Shown in pieces: positions 14,420-22,981 of a stretch of DNA of 35,608 bases. A model generated the notes under the pieces. The model was given only the letters and a program-made list of their open reading frames with translations, was not told the origin of the DNA and searched no databases. Within the stretch, counting starts at the first letter, position 1, and each line of letters starts with the position of its first letter. Source of the DNA: a virus; IMG/VR virus record IMGVR_UViG_3300021425_002585, positions 1 through 35,608 of that record; one strand, 5' to 3'. The position numbers and the translations under genes were made by a program.

Positions 14420-16721
14420 TTGCGCAGGCTTCGCACATTTCGTCTTCGCTACCATTTAGTTCAGACGGTTGTAATTCTACCTGTGGTTTTTCTTCTTCTA
14501 GTTCGCTTGGGTCAGTTTTGTAATCATAAGTGTTCTGATAATAACTGGTTTTCCATCCTAGTTTGTAAGTTTGTAGTAAGTCTTGGATCATTACACTCAT
14601 TGGCACTTCGTTGTCTGGGTACTGTGTCGGATTGTAACTCCAGTTACCGCTGATAGCTTGGTCAAAGAACTTTTGCATAACTGCAACAATATTAATATAT
14701 CCTTGATTGCCCGACATCTCCCAAAGTAGCGTATAATGATTCTTTAGAGTTTGATACTGTGGAACAATCTGCTTAAGAGGCCCTTTCTTTGACTTCTTAA
14801 CGGACAGGTAGCCGCGAGGTGGTTCGATTCCGTTGGTAGCGTTTGACACAACAGAGCTACTCTCCGATGGCATCTGTGCGGACAACGTGCTATGTCGTAG
14901 CCCGTGTTGTTTGATATCATTGCGTAAACTATCCCAATCATAGTTTAGTCTATTCTCCACTACGGCATCAAGGTCTTTTTTGTATGTGTCAATTGGAAGA
15001 ATGCCATCGCTGTATTTAGTGCGATCAAAGTACTCGCAAGCGCCACGCTCCTGCGCTAATTTGTTGCTGGCACGGAGAAGATAATATTGGAATGCTTCAG
15101 TTAGATCGTGTACTAACTTCCAAGCCTGCTCGTCTTGATATGAAACGTGATTCCTAGCAAGATAATGTGCAAGCCCAATATAACCAACACCTAAACTGCG
15201 ACGAGCTTTTGTGCTGATCTCTGCTGCTTTAATTGGATAACGTTGGTAATCAATAATTTCTTCCAATGCACGAACAGCAAGCTCACAAAGTTCTTCTAAG
15301 TCATCTAAAGATTTGATTGTGCCTACGTTGATTGCACTCAAAATACACAGTGCAATTTCGCCATCTGGATCATCAATATGCTGTAGTGGCTTTGTTGGTA
15401 GTGTAATTTCTTGACACAGGTTGCTCATATAAACCGTGTCTTTAAAACTGCTGTGAGTATTTGCGTGATCAACATTCATAATATAAATGCGGCCTGTTTC
15501 GGCACGTTCTTTGATTAAATCACTAAACAGTTCCATTGCATCGATGCGCTTTTTCTTAATACTGGTTTTGCGTTCGTACATTTCGTACAATTCTTTAAAT
15601 GCATCTGGATCACCAAAGTATGCCTCATATAATCCTGGCACATCGTGTGGTGAAAATAATGTAATCTCACCTCCGCTAAGTAGACGTTCGTACATTGTTT
15701 TGTTAAGTTGAATTGAGTAGTCTAGTTTGCGTACACGATTGTCTTCTGTACCTTTGTTGTTTTTTAACACAAGAATGTCTTCAATCTCTTGGTGCCAAAA
15801 CGGGAAGTGTACTGTTGCGCTACCTCCACGCACACCATTCTGTGTGCAACAACGAACCGTTGATTCAAACTTTTTAAGGAAAGGAATAATACCTGTATGC
15901 GCTACTTCGCCCCCACGGATCTTGGAATTTACTCCTCTGATGCGTCCGCTGTTGATTCCAATTCCTGCTCTTTGCGCAGTATAGCGTCCAATAGACATAT
16001 CGCTGGCAAAGATGCTATCAAGGGTATCGTCGCTGTCAACAAGAACACAGCTTGCAAATTGGCGCACTGGCGTTCTGACCCCAGCCATGACTGGCGTTGG
16101 GATATTGATTCTAAAAAGGGAGGTCGCATCGTAGTATCTCCTTACATAGTGCATACGTGTTTCTTTAGGATAGTTTGCAAAAAGTGTTGCAGCAATCATC
16201 ATATACATAAACTGAGGTGTTTCAAAAAGTTGACCACTGCTTCTATCCTGACAAAGATACTTATCTACAACCTGTCTTAGTCCAGCATATGTAAAGTTTT
16301 CATCTCTTTTATGATGAATGTAACTGTCTAGCCTTTCAATTTCATCTGCTGTATATTTTTCTAAAATTTCTGCATCATAGACGCCACGTTCAATATTCTT
16401 TTGGATCATTTTGCCTAATGACCAAGCTTCGTAGCCTCCAAATACTTCTTTGTTAACTCCGTAACTGAGTAACCGTGCTGCTGCGTATTGGTAGTTTGGT
16501 GCGTCCAAGGAGATTAAATCATTTGCGCTTCTTACTAATATTTCTTGTATTTCTGCCGAGCTCATACCATTATAAAATTGAATGTTGGCATTCATTTCAA
16601 TCAAGCTACTGCTGACACCTGCCAACCCGTCACAAGCGTATTCTACTACCTTGTGTATTTTTTCAATGTTAAGTTGTTCTTTATCGCCACTACGTTTGAC
16701 GATCATGGTAGTATCGCTCAT
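14415..16721 (-). CDS. nrdA: Ribonucleotide reductase class Ia large subunit, 768 aa
   Basis: An N-terminal ATP-cone-like region (VKRSGDKEQLNIEKIHKVVEYACDGL) precedes the catalytic barrel. Redox cysteine in FASCVLVDSDDTLDSI, active-site NLCQEITLPTKP with the radical cysteine and glutamate, and a C-terminal EDEMCEACAI carrying the thiol pair that glutaredoxin reduces. RNR converts ribonucleotides to deoxyribonucleotides for phage DNA synthesis. The length is normal. SD AAGGAG precedes the ATG. It begins the nrdA-nrdB-grx cluster. Confidence 0.95.
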   Translation of the reverse strand: MSDTTMIVKRSGDKEQLNIEKIHKVVEYACDGLAGVSSSLIEMNANIQFYNGMSSAEIQEILVRSANDLISLDAPNYQYAAARLLSYGVNKEVFGGYEAWSLGKMIQKNIERGVYDAEILEKYTADEIERLDSYIHHKRDENFTYAGLRQVVDKYLCQDRSSGQLFETPQFMYMMIAATLFANYPKETRMHYVRRYYDATSLFRINIPTPVMAGVRTPVRQFASCVLVDSDDTLDSIFASDMSIGRYTAQRAGIGINSGRIRGVNSKIRGGEVAHTGIIPFLKKFESTVRCCTQNGVRGGSATVHFPFWHQEIEDILVLKNNKGTEDNRVRKLDYSIQLNKTMYERLLSGGEITLFSPHDVPGLYEAYFGDPDAFKELYEMYERKTSIKKKRIDAMELFSDLIKERAETGRIYIMNVDHANTHSSFKDTVYMSNLCQEITLPTKPLQHIDDPDGEIALCILSAINVGTIKSLDDLEELCELAVRALEEIIDYQRYPIKAAEISTKARRSLGVGYIGLAHYLARNHVSYQDEQAWKLVHDLTEAFQYYLLRASNKLAQERGACEYFDRTKYSDGILPIDTYKKDLDAVVENRLNYDWDSLRNDIKQHGLRHSTLSAQMPSESSSVVSNATNGIEPPRGYLSVKKSKKGPLKQIVPQYQTLKNHYTLLWEMSGNQGYINIVAVMQKFFDQAISGNWSYNPTQYPDNEVPMSVMIQDLLQTYKLGWKTSYYQNTYDYKTDPSELEEEKPQVELQPSELNGSEDEMCEACAI

Positions 16722-16740
16722 GTTATCTCCTTATTGTTTT

Positions 16741-17166
16741 TTAATTATACTGAGGCAGTTCTGAATACTGGACTTGTGAAACCAAATTGTTTTGTTCATA
16801 ATATCCAATATATCCATTATTATAAATTCCAATTGTGGTATTGTCAACTGAAAGTAGATAAACGTATCTACTTTTATCTTTGTCTAGTGTTATATGTATC
16901 TCAAAACTTGAGTTAGAAAAACGTTCTGTTAACTGCAAAGTGTACAAAATTGCAAGAATTTTTTTAAACTCGCAATAGTCATTTTGCAATATCATTTCCC
17001 AAGGATCTGGCCAAGTTTTTTCATCATATGGATCTGTACTTATACTGTTTGTAGGTACTGCATTCCAGAACGTGAACAACAACTCAAACGGATCTTTTGC
17101 TGTTTCTATATCGTTACGTAGATCCTGCCATACTGTGATGCGTTTGTAATAATTGTCTGGAAACAT
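16741..17166 (-). CDS. Hypothetical phage protein, 141 aa
   Basis: An aromatic-rich protein with KDPFELLFTFWNAVP, a W-P-D-P-W motif, CEFKKILAILYTLQLTERFSNSSFEIHITLD and a C-terminal strand-rich end. The pattern resembles proteins conserved in T4-like marine phages, but I do not know the function. I chose the ATG at 17166, one base after the stop of the tail-spike gene; the longer start at 17214 lies inside it. Confidence 0.65.
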   Translation of the reverse strand: MFPDNYYKRITVWQDLRNDIETAKDPFELLFTFWNAVPTNSISTDPYDEKTWPDPWEMILQNDYCEFKKILAILYTLQLTERFSNSSFEIHITLDKDKSRYVYLLSVDNTTIGIYNNGYIGYYEQNNLVSQVQYSELPQYN

Positions 17167-17167
17167 A

Positions 17168-18778
17168 TTATGAGCGATAGGATACCGTAAAAGTAAATTC
17201 GTCTGTATCAACACCTTCGTCTAGTGTAAGATTTTGACAATCAATGAAAATTTTATTTCCAGAAAGTGTTGCTCTAAATTCCAAAGCTTCTAATTTTGAC
17301 GAATTACCCGAATAAGTATAATCATCTCCGAAATCAATATCGGTGCCACTCAGTTCTCTGTTCCATTCAAGTCGCCAAGTACCTCTACGATGCACAGGAC
17401 CCGGTGCGTTTTCCGCAGTATATTTGTAATCAACTTCTATTACACCTCTATCGGTTAGTGCCGGTAATCCCATAAAATATTCATATGTAAGTATACCACC
17501 TATAGTAGTAGTGACAGGATAAGCATTTTCATAATTTATAGGTCCTTCAATTTCTGGAGGGTATAGGCCTGTGTTGAAATTTGGATCTACAGTAAGATCG
17601 CCCGTGCGTTGGAAATAATCACCAAGACTGTGGTTACCATGTTTTGCAAATCTAATAACACTGGATTGTGGATTATGACTATTGGCTCCATCATTGCCTA
17701 CAAAAACAAATTTGTTATTTTTGCTGGTATTGGTTGTGCCTTGATCACAAATTATAGCCTGGTTATTAATATTGTTAAAACTGATGTTTTCGAAAGTATT
17801 GTAACTTGGACCAGTAACCTGACCTGCTGCACCAGGCACAGCGTCCACAGCAAACTTAAATCCATAACCCAAGGTTTTCATTTTGCCGCCATCAAAATGA
17901 TTGTAACTTGCATCGTCATCAGTAAAGTAACCGTATACATAATTTTCAATGTGGATATTTTTAAAAATGTTGTTGTTGCAATCAAGCGATCCGATTGAGC
18001 CACTTCTTAATTTAAATGCACCGTAGTCAACGTCTATACCATCACCGAAACTCCATTGACCTACACATCTTATATTCCTAAATTCACTGTCTCTACAGTT
18101 TTGTAATATAATTGTACCACCATAACTGCTATGTGTAATGGTCATGTCTGAAATTCTGATGTATCTAGGTTGGTTACTACTACTATTTGTACTATCTTCT
18201 GCATAATTTCCTGCACCAGCACTATCGCCATTCTTAGTATAAAAAACACTAGAGCCTGTGCCGGTTAACAATGTTTTTTCCATTCCGTCACCGATAATGT
18301 TTGCAAAAGGTGGAATGTAAATTGGCGAAGTAATTAGGTATTCTCCTGCAGGTATTTTTAATGTAATATTTTTATTTTCACCACCAATTGGAGATAAAAA
18401 CAATTGATCTACTGCTCTTTGCAATGCTGCTGTTTGATCTGAGCCATCGCCGTTTGCACCAAAATCTGTTACACTAACAATATCGTCTAATTTTTGTGCA
18501 ATTGTTCTCTGCACAGGCGTTGCACCAGTTGCACCAGTTTGAACATTATCATTTGTTCTATAAGTGTATTGTCCTACTAAATCAAGAATATTGCTTTTGG
18601 TTGTAAGTATTTCTGTATTACCAGTTGCAGGAGCACCTTCGCTTACACTACCGTTGCCGATATAAAGTTTTTGTAAGTCTACTGCCCAACCCAGTTCACC
18701 ACTTGATAGCTGCGGTACACCACTAGTCCTTGCTCTACCTCTACGATGCTGTATTCTTGAAATTTGTACAACGGCCAT
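17168..18778 (-). CDS. Tail spike/fibre with right-handed beta-helix (pectin-lyase fold), 536 aa
   Basis: An N-terminal attachment segment (QISRIQHRRGRARTSGVPQLSSGELGWAVDLQKLYIGNG) is followed from residue ~100 by VSVTDFGANGDGSDQTAALQRAVDQLF, the classic entry of pectate-lyase-like spikes, then PAGEYLITSPIYIPPFANIIGDG and repeated N/D/G beta-helix rungs (RISDMTITHSSYGGTIILQNCRDSEFRNIRCVG). The C-terminal ~120 residues form another beta domain. It probably binds or cleaves host surface polysaccharide. SD AGGAG lies upstream with a late promoter 26 bp before the ATG. Confidence 0.82.
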   Translation of the reverse strand: MAVVQISRIQHRRGRARTSGVPQLSSGELGWAVDLQKLYIGNGSVSEGAPATGNTEILTTKSNILDLVGQYTYRTNDNVQTGATGATPVQRTIAQKLDDIVSVTDFGANGDGSDQTAALQRAVDQLFLSPIGGENKNITLKIPAGEYLITSPIYIPPFANIIGDGMEKTLLTGTGSSVFYTKNGDSAGAGNYAEDSTNSSSNQPRYIRISDMTITHSSYGGTIILQNCRDSEFRNIRCVGQWSFGDGIDVDYGAFKLRSGSIGSLDCNNNIFKNIHIENYVYGYFTDDDASYNHFDGGKMKTLGYGFKFAVDAVPGAAGQVTGPSYNTFENISFNNINNQAIICDQGTTNTSKNNKFVFVGNDGANSHNPQSSVIRFAKHGNHSLGDYFQRTGDLTVDPNFNTGLYPPEIEGPINYENAYPVTTTIGGILTYEYFMGLPALTDRGVIEVDYKYTAENAPGPVHRRGTWRLEWNRELSGTDIDFGDDYTYSGNSSKLEALEFRATLSGNKIFIDCQNLTLDEGVDTDEFTFTVSYRS

Positions 18779-18799
18779 TCTAATACTCCTGATATTTCA

Positions 18800-19657
18800 T
18801 TAGTATTTATCCAACATATGTTTAGAAACATTATCGTAAACTATTTTAAATGTTTTGTTACCATTTAATATAAAATTCTGTGTAGGATCTTGCCATTTAT
18901 GAGTAAAATAATGATATTTTTCAGTGGCTAATAATTTATTTAAAATTTTTAAATCACCTTGATGTTTATCTAATGTAAGATGATCGAGATGTATTCCGCT
19001 AGGTTTATATCTATCTTGCGCATATAATTGTTCAACAAAATAGTATTCTGAGAAAGTAGAACCGTTCCAGTTAAAATTTTTTATTGTTTCAATAAAAAGA
19101 TTCCAGTCCGGAATGTGTTTTCTAAGTGAACGTCCGCTTAGTGGGAAAGGTGGAATATTTCCCCTAGTAATGCCTGTACTAGGCTTACCAGTCCATTTTT
19201 TTACAAAATCATTTATTCTATCAAATGGTGTATCAATTATTTTATTTGTTGGCTTCATATACAGCATATTTGCCAAATAAAATTGAGGATGCACGGGCCA
19301 GGTTTTACTGTCTAAGCTGATTGTTGTGTAATTTTTATTTTGCCAAGCATCCCACAATTTTATAAATTGTTGTTGCCAGTATGGCGCTTGCCAAAAATTG
19401 CTCAACACTTTACCAGTAGGATGCGATATACCAGGAACCGTGTGTATATCATTTAAAATAACATTTGCACTAGTAGGTACTTTTTTTTGCAGTTTATAAA
19501 ACCATTGATGCCAAGAACTTTGACGTTTTTCATTACACCAGATACTATATTCTCCTGTGTATCCTAACTTTGCAATTAATTTGTATTGTTTTTCAAACGT
19601 CCATTTATCTCTGTTGCAAGTAACAACACTTATTCTTGTATCATCCAAACTTTTCAT
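18800..19657 (-). CDS. Hypothetical protein, 285 aa
   Basis: A soluble alpha/beta protein, rich in aromatic residues, beginning DDTRISVVTCNRDKWTFEKQYKLIAKLGYTGEYSIWCNEKR. The start vaguely resembles glycosyltransferase-type nucleotide-binding folds, but no DxD motif or other catalytic signature is convincing. The ATG at 19657 overlaps the end of the nuclease gene by 17 bp; the longer frame to 19840 lies inside the nuclease gene and is rejected. It sits between the nuclease and the tail spike. Confidence 0.6.
   Translation of the reverse strand: MKSLDDTRISVVTCNRDKWTFEKQYKLIAKLGYTGEYSIWCNEKRQSSWHQWFYKLQKKVPTSANVILNDIHTVPGISHPTGKVLSNFWQAPYWQQQFIKLWDAWQNKNYTTISLDSKTWPVHPQFYLANMLYMKPTNKIIDTPFDRINDFVKKWTGKPSTGITRGNIPPFPLSGRSLRKHIPDWNLFIETIKNFNWNGSTFSEYYFVEQLYAQDRYKPSGIHLDHLTLDKHQGDLKILNKLLATEKYHYFTHKWQDPTQNFILNGNKTFKIVYDNVSKHMLDKY
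18804..18811 (-). promoter_or_regulatory. Late-promoter element upstream of the tail spike
   Basis: GATAAATA, then a ~20-nt leader with AGGAG, then the ATG at 18778; this is the standard leadered arrangement. Confidence 0.5.
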
Positions 19658-20321
19658 AATATTGATAAACCCTACGCCACCATTCTTGCTCCCATTCTGG
19701 GAACTCATCGGGCCACAGATCAAACTGCTGATATTCACCTGCACGACTGCACATAAAGATATGTCCTTCACGTATGTCTGTACCATGAACTTCATTATGT
19801 GCGATTGCATATGCTGTAAGTTGTAAGAAATAGTCTTCAACCCATTCTAGTTTCTTAGGCTTATTTGTCTGCTTAAAATCCATGATGCAAGGATTACCTT
19901 TATATTGTCCTACAAGGTCAGTTGTACCTGCGTAGATGTTAGGAACGTACAGAGGAACTTCGCTTCCCCATACTTCGTCAACATCATCCATAGCGTAAAC
20001 TTTGATTTTAGTGGCCATCATATGAGCTTGTTGTGCATACGGGTTACTACCAGCAGTAGGCCATTCGCCAAACTCTATATAATCTTCTAAATATTTGTGC
20101 ATACGAGTACCAACACCACTAGCTTCAGTTACAATTTCTTGTGCTTTCTGTTCGCCTACACGCTTTTTCCAAGCAATAAGATGTGTTTTGTCTTTTGTTT
20201 CACCTAGTATAGTTGTCACACTAGCTACTGGTGCGCCACCTGGTGCTGCATAACGGCGTTTGCCATTTATTTCAACACGTTTGAGTTTTTCATATGTAAA
20301 CTTGGGTTTGATTAATGTCAT
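19641..20321 (-). CDS. PD-(D/E)XK exonuclease (Cas4/RecB-like), 226 aa
   Basis: GTRMHKYLEDY (helical motif I), YAGTTDLVGQYKGNPCIMDFKQTNKPKKLEWVEDYFLQLTAYAIA contain the TDL aspartate, the D-F-K of the PD-(D/E)XK core and the downstream Q-x-x-x-Y motif of the RecB/Cas4-type nuclease branch. T4-like marine phages carry similar nucleases, probably for DNA recombination, repair or host DNA breakdown. No Shine-Dalgarno sequence is seen; the -10 box of the likely promoter ends 5 nt before the ATG. Confidence 0.8.
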   Translation of the reverse strand: MTLIKPKFTYEKLKRVEINGKRRYAAPGGAPVASVTTILGETKDKTHLIAWKKRVGEQKAQEIVTEASGVGTRMHKYLEDYIEFGEWPTAGSNPYAQQAHMMATKIKVYAMDDVDEVWGSEVPLYVPNIYAGTTDLVGQYKGNPCIMDFKQTNKPKKLEWVEDYFLQLTAYAIAHNEVHGTDIREGHIFMCSRAGEYQQFDLWPDEFPEWEQEWWRRVYQYYEKFG

Positions 20322-20326
20322 GCTTT

Positions 20327-20355
20327 ATAATAGCATTAAAGATCTGATAAGTCAA
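20327..20355 (-). promoter_or_regulatory. Sigma70-type promoter of the nuclease, with inverted repeat
   Basis: TTGACT at 20355-20350, a 17-bp spacer and TATTAT at 20332-20327; ATGCT/AGCAT arms flank the -10 box. The ATG begins 5 nt after the -10 box, so the mRNA would be leaderless or nearly so. Confidence 0.6.
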
Positions 20356-20632
20356 CAGCTCGTTTAGCCATTTTACTTACTGAGTCTTTGTCACCTCCAC
20401 CATTGGCTACTTTATTTACAAAAGAGATTTCGTCTTGTGTATAGTTTCCAACGATGTTTTTAATTCTATCATCTGCTTGAAATGCAGCATCAAAAGTTTC
20501 ATAGTTAAATTGTGGCACTTCACTGTTGTCCATCATTTTATCTAAATCTTCAAATGAGATAGATTCAACACCTTCTGCTTTTAACAAGCGAAGTAGTTTA
20601 TAAAGATTATCGCTATTAACTTCTTCAGTTAC
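20336..20632 (-). CDS. Frameshift-expressed C-terminal extension (98 codons, -1 frame)
   Basis: This frame opens directly at the G after the A9 run that ends the upstream gene and continues VTEEVNSDNLYKLLRLLKAEGVESISFEDLDKMM... to SKMAKRAVDLSDL. It has no ATG near its start and no Shine-Dalgarno sequence; a TTG at 20587 is the only start-like codon early on. The most economical reading is that it is made as the C-terminal part of a 386-aa fusion by -1 frameshifting at A9G, or that the A9 run is a sequencing error and the gene is single. Confidence 0.6.
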   Translation of the reverse strand, partial: VTEEVNSDNLYKLLRLLKAEGVESISFEDLDKMMDNSEVPQFNYETFDAAFQADDRIKNIVGNYTQDEISFVNKVANGGGDKDSVSKMAKRAVDLSDL

Positions 20633-20641
20633 TTTTTTTTT
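20590..20641 (-). other. Probable -1 ribosomal frameshift signal (A AAA AAG plus stem)
   Basis: The 0 frame reads TCA AAA AAA AAG TAA, giving a slippery A_AAA_AAG followed at once by the stop. Five nt after the heptamer a stem can form between GAAGAAGT (20626-20619) and ACTACTTC (20597-20590), with one mismatch. Slipping by -1 enters the open 98-codon frame exactly. Confidence 0.6.
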
Positions 20642-21495
20642 GAAAGTTTACGAGCTAAGTTACGTGGATCAACACTTTCACGTGTTTCTCTGCCTGCAGG
20701 CTCATCGCCACCTGCTGCTGCCGACGCTGCTGCAAATTCATCATCTGCTGGAGGTACCACACCGGAATCATCCATATCTACTGTTGGTTCCATTCCTGCG
20801 TCCATTTCAGGGGCCATATCATCGCCGCCCATTGGCGCTTGCATTTCACCTTCGCCTGTTAACATTGTAACACCGCTGCTTAACGCACCTCTTGTTGCTT
20901 CCATTGATGTGTATAGTTCATCTAAACTTGCTTTGATAGTTTCAACAAACGCATTACTTTGTTCTACACCCATTTCGTCACGAATTGCATCTGCAAGATC
21001 CAACATTGATTCTGTTTTCATTTCAGCAGTGTCTTCCATCCAGCCTGTAACTCTGTCAACCATGTCCTTAGCTGCCATAACAATCTCAGCTTGATCTTCT
21101 GCACCTTCAGAAACTTTCTTCTTTTTCTTAGCATCCTTAGCTGCTTGTGCAATTGGTTCTTCGGTATCGCCATCGTCATCAAGATCTGGACTATCAGGAC
21201 GTCTATTGTGTGTCTTTTCTTCGATTGCTTCTTCTTCAATATCACCACGCTCTGAAATTTCAGCATTCAACACATCTAAGAACAATTTTGACTTTTGATA
21301 TTCGTCGCTTTCTACAACAGTGTTAAAACTTTCACTAACTTCAATTTGACTCAGACGTGTTCTTAATTTGTTACGTGCATCGTGAAGTTGAGCTAATGTA
21401 AATGATTCTAATGCAATGCGCTTACCAAAGCGTTTTGCAAGGCTTTCGTTTAGTGTTTTTGCTGTTACTGGTTTTGCAAACTCTGAAATATTCAT
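20629..21495 (-). CDS. Acidic phage protein, possible prohead core/scaffold-like, 288 aa (0-frame product)
   Basis: An N-terminal helical region (LNESLAKRFGKRIALESFTLAQLHDARNKLRTRLSQIE ... YQKSKLFLDVLNAEISERG) precedes an acidic/lysine-rich linker, a helical middle and a very acidic Met/Ala/Asp-rich tail (MGGDDMAPEMDAGMEP...), ending ARKLSKKK. The composition resembles phage scaffold or core proteins, but no family is certain. It has SD AGGA and a late promoter 27 bp upstream. The last codons form the slippery site described separately. Confidence 0.7.
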   Translation of the reverse strand: MNISEFAKPVTAKTLNESLAKRFGKRIALESFTLAQLHDARNKLRTRLSQIEVSESFNTVVESDEYQKSKLFLDVLNAEISERGDIEEEAIEEKTHNRRPDSPDLDDDGDTEEPIAQAAKDAKKKKKVSEGAEDQAEIVMAAKDMVDRVTGWMEDTAEMKTESMLDLADAIRDEMGVEQSNAFVETIKASLDELYTSMEATRGALSSGVTMLTGEGEMQAPMGGDDMAPEMDAGMEPTVDMDDSGVVPPADDEFAAASAAAGGDEPAGRETRESVDPRNLARKLSKKK

Positions 21496-21521
21496 GGTGA
21501 TATCCTATTTTTATTTAAAAG

Positions 21522-21529
21522 TATTTATC
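21522..21529 (-). promoter_or_regulatory. Late-promoter element upstream of the acidic core-like gene
   Basis: GATAAATA located 26 bp before the ATG at 21495, with a normal AGGA leader between. Confidence 0.5.
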
Positions 21530-21530
21530 T

Positions 21531-21944
21531 CTAATAAAAGATTAACTGTTCTAATTTATGGGTAATTGATCGCAACTCATCATACGCAAGCTGCAATCTT
21601 GTATCTAATACATCTTTTTTTAGATTATTTTTGGTTTTATCTAAACTATATTGATAGAATCTAGCATCTAAGTCATATTTTTGAAATTTACGATCTAATG
21701 ATTCTACAATGGAAACATCTCTATCTTCATTGTATAATTTTGCAAATGCTAGAGCGCCGTGCTTGCTATAGGCAGTTCCTAGCATATCTTGATTTCTGCT
21801 ATCAAACAATAAAAAAGTTTTATCTTTGCACTGGCGTATAACAACCGGACCAATGCGAATTGAATTGCCTACTTTAATAGGCAGTGGATGTGTCTTAACC
21901 CCGTGAGAGATTAGAGCTTTTAATTCATTAACTATGTGTTGCAT
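21531..21944 (-). CDS. Hypothetical phage protein, 137 aa
   Basis: A strand-rich first half (PIKVGNSIRIGPVVIRQCKDKTFLLFDSRNQDMLGTAYSKHGALAFAKLYNE) followed by a helical, basic second half that could be a coiled coil. The pattern suggests a small structural or DNA-associated protein, function unknown. The ATG overlaps the upstream 69-aa gene by 17 bp. Confidence 0.65.
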   Translation of the reverse strand: MQHIVNELKALISHGVKTHPLPIKVGNSIRIGPVVIRQCKDKTFLLFDSRNQDMLGTAYSKHGALAFAKLYNEDRDVSIVESLDRKFQKYDLDARFYQYSLDKTKNNLKKDVLDTRLQLAYDELRSITHKLEQLIFY

Positions 21945-22137
21945 TGTTAACCAGATAGCACTTTCCTTGATATAAGACTTTTTTAATTATATCTTTTCTT
22001 ATCAAATTGTCAAGAACATATTGTTGTCTTTCAGTAAATTCTCTATAGTCACTTAACGTATCCATTTTACCAAGTAATTCCTTTTCCTCTAAAGAAATTT
22101 GTACTCTGATACCATTTGTGATTTCTTTGAAATTCAT
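21928..22137 (-). CDS. Hypothetical protein, 69 aa
   Basis: A short charged protein with a winged-helix-like pattern (EKELLGKMDTLSDYREFTERQQYVLDNLIRKDIIKKVLYQGKCYLVNN). It could be a small regulator, but this is only suggestive. It starts one base into the stop codon of the upstream gene (TAATG), so translation is coupled. A TTGACA-N16-TATAAT lies within its coding frame. Confidence 0.6.
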   Translation of the reverse strand: MNFKEITNGIRVQISLEEKELLGKMDTLSDYREFTERQQYVLDNLIRKDIIKKVLYQGKCYLVNNATHS

Positions 22138-22403
22138 TAGACTGCTGTACTACCCATGGTGTTAGGTGTACCCATTGTATCTGGTTGTGTGCGCTGTTGC
22201 GCTTTGGTTCGTTGTGCAGCGGCTACTGCCTGTGTTGCTGCTCTTACTTGCTCATCTGCTGCTTTCTTTTGTGCAGCTAATTGTGTCATTTGGTTTTGAA
22301 TAGCCACAACACCTTCTTTTGCTTGTTGCAATTGTTCTTGTGCTGCTTTAACAGGATCTTGTTCAACTGGTGCTTCTGTGGTTGTTAAATCTTCGATCTT
22401 CAT
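22137..22403 (-). CDS. Coiled-coil hypothetical protein, 88 aa
   Basis: Residues 18-70 form a strongly predicted coiled coil (AAQEQLQQAKEGVVAIQNQMTQLAAQKKAADEQVRAATQAVAAAQ) followed by a low-complexity tail PDTMGTPNTMGSTAV. Function unknown; in this context a structural or lysis accessory role is possible. It starts at an ATGA overlap with the upstream gene. Confidence 0.65.
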   Translation of the reverse strand: MKIEDLTTTEAPVEQDPVKAAQEQLQQAKEGVVAIQNQMTQLAAQKKAADEQVRAATQAVAAAQRTKAQQRTQPDTMGTPNTMGSTAV

Positions 22404-22660
22404 CTATTCATTGCCTTTACTCTAATACTCGCTGCATTGGTCTTTTTGGTTCTTTTTGCTTTACGAGTCATTTTTGATCCTAAACGTGCTTTGGTCATTG
22501 CCAACCTAAAACGTTTTTTAATATCAGGTGGTGCAAAACACTGTGCTACATTGGTTACTGTCCTGCCTTTTCTAGCACCTGCGGTACATCTATATTTTCT
22601 TACTACTTTGTTACCTCTTTTGGCAAAAACTTGTCTTTCAAAAATTTCACGCAATAGCAT
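22400..22660 (-). CDS. Basic phage protein with YRCTAGARKGRTV motif, 86 aa
   Basis: A highly basic protein with VVRKYRCTAGARKGRTVTNVAQCFAPPDIKKRFRLAMTKARLGSKMTRKAKRTKKTN. The paired cysteines and the RKGR motif match a small protein family I associate with T4-like marine phages. DNA or capsid-RNA binding is plausible from charge, not shown. It lies tightly between neighbours. Confidence 0.65.
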   Translation of the reverse strand: MLLREIFERQVFAKRGNKVVRKYRCTAGARKGRTVTNVAQCFAPPDIKKRFRLAMTKARLGSKMTRKAKRTKKTNAASIRVKAMNR

Positions 22661-22661
22661 T

Positions 22662-22904
22662 TTAACTTACCTGCATTAAAACTACAACAATAGTAGAAAG
22701 TAATCCTGCTACAATCGTACCGCTTGCACCAATTATAACTTTCACTAGACTGTTTTGTCCTGCTGCCATTTGGTCCGATATGTCATCTAGTTTTTCTTCA
22801 ACAGTGGTAAGACGTTTGTCCATCTGTTCATAACGTAGAGCACAAAGATCCACGTGAGCTTCTAAACTCTCTTTTTCTAATGCAGTTGATCTAAGTGTCG
22901 ACAT
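22662..22904 (-). CDS. Small membrane-anchored coiled-coil protein (XhlA-like), 80 aa
   Basis: An N-terminal helix (LRSTALEKESLEAHVDLCALRYEQMDKRLTTVEEKLDDISDQM) is followed by one C-terminal membrane span (VKVIIGASGTIVAGLLSTIVVVLMQV). This layout resembles XhlA/holin-accessory proteins, and the LEAHVDLCA motif recurs in marine T4-like phages. A lysis or membrane-anchoring role is inferred. GATAAATA at 22990-22983 lies ~80 bp upstream in the end of the previous gene. Confidence 0.6.
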   Translation of the reverse strand: MSTLRSTALEKESLEAHVDLCALRYEQMDKRLTTVEEKLDDISDQMAAGQNSLVKVIIGASGTIVAGLLSTIVVVLMQVS

Positions 22905-22981
22905 TTATTACTCCATTTTGTTTACGACAGGAAATAGCCTTTTCGTTACCTTTAATAAATGCCTAAGTGTTTCCACTAACA

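Noticed and set aside
20336-20587. Independent TTG-started gene of 83 codons
   Set aside because: No Shine-Dalgarno sequence and the frame stays open and protein-like upstream to the exact A9G run; frameshift or sequence error explains it better.
21987-22014. TTGACA-N16-TATAAT promoter inside the 69-aa gene
   Set aside because: Lies within a coding frame and the next gene starts 43 bp later without a proper SD; kept as possible but not called.
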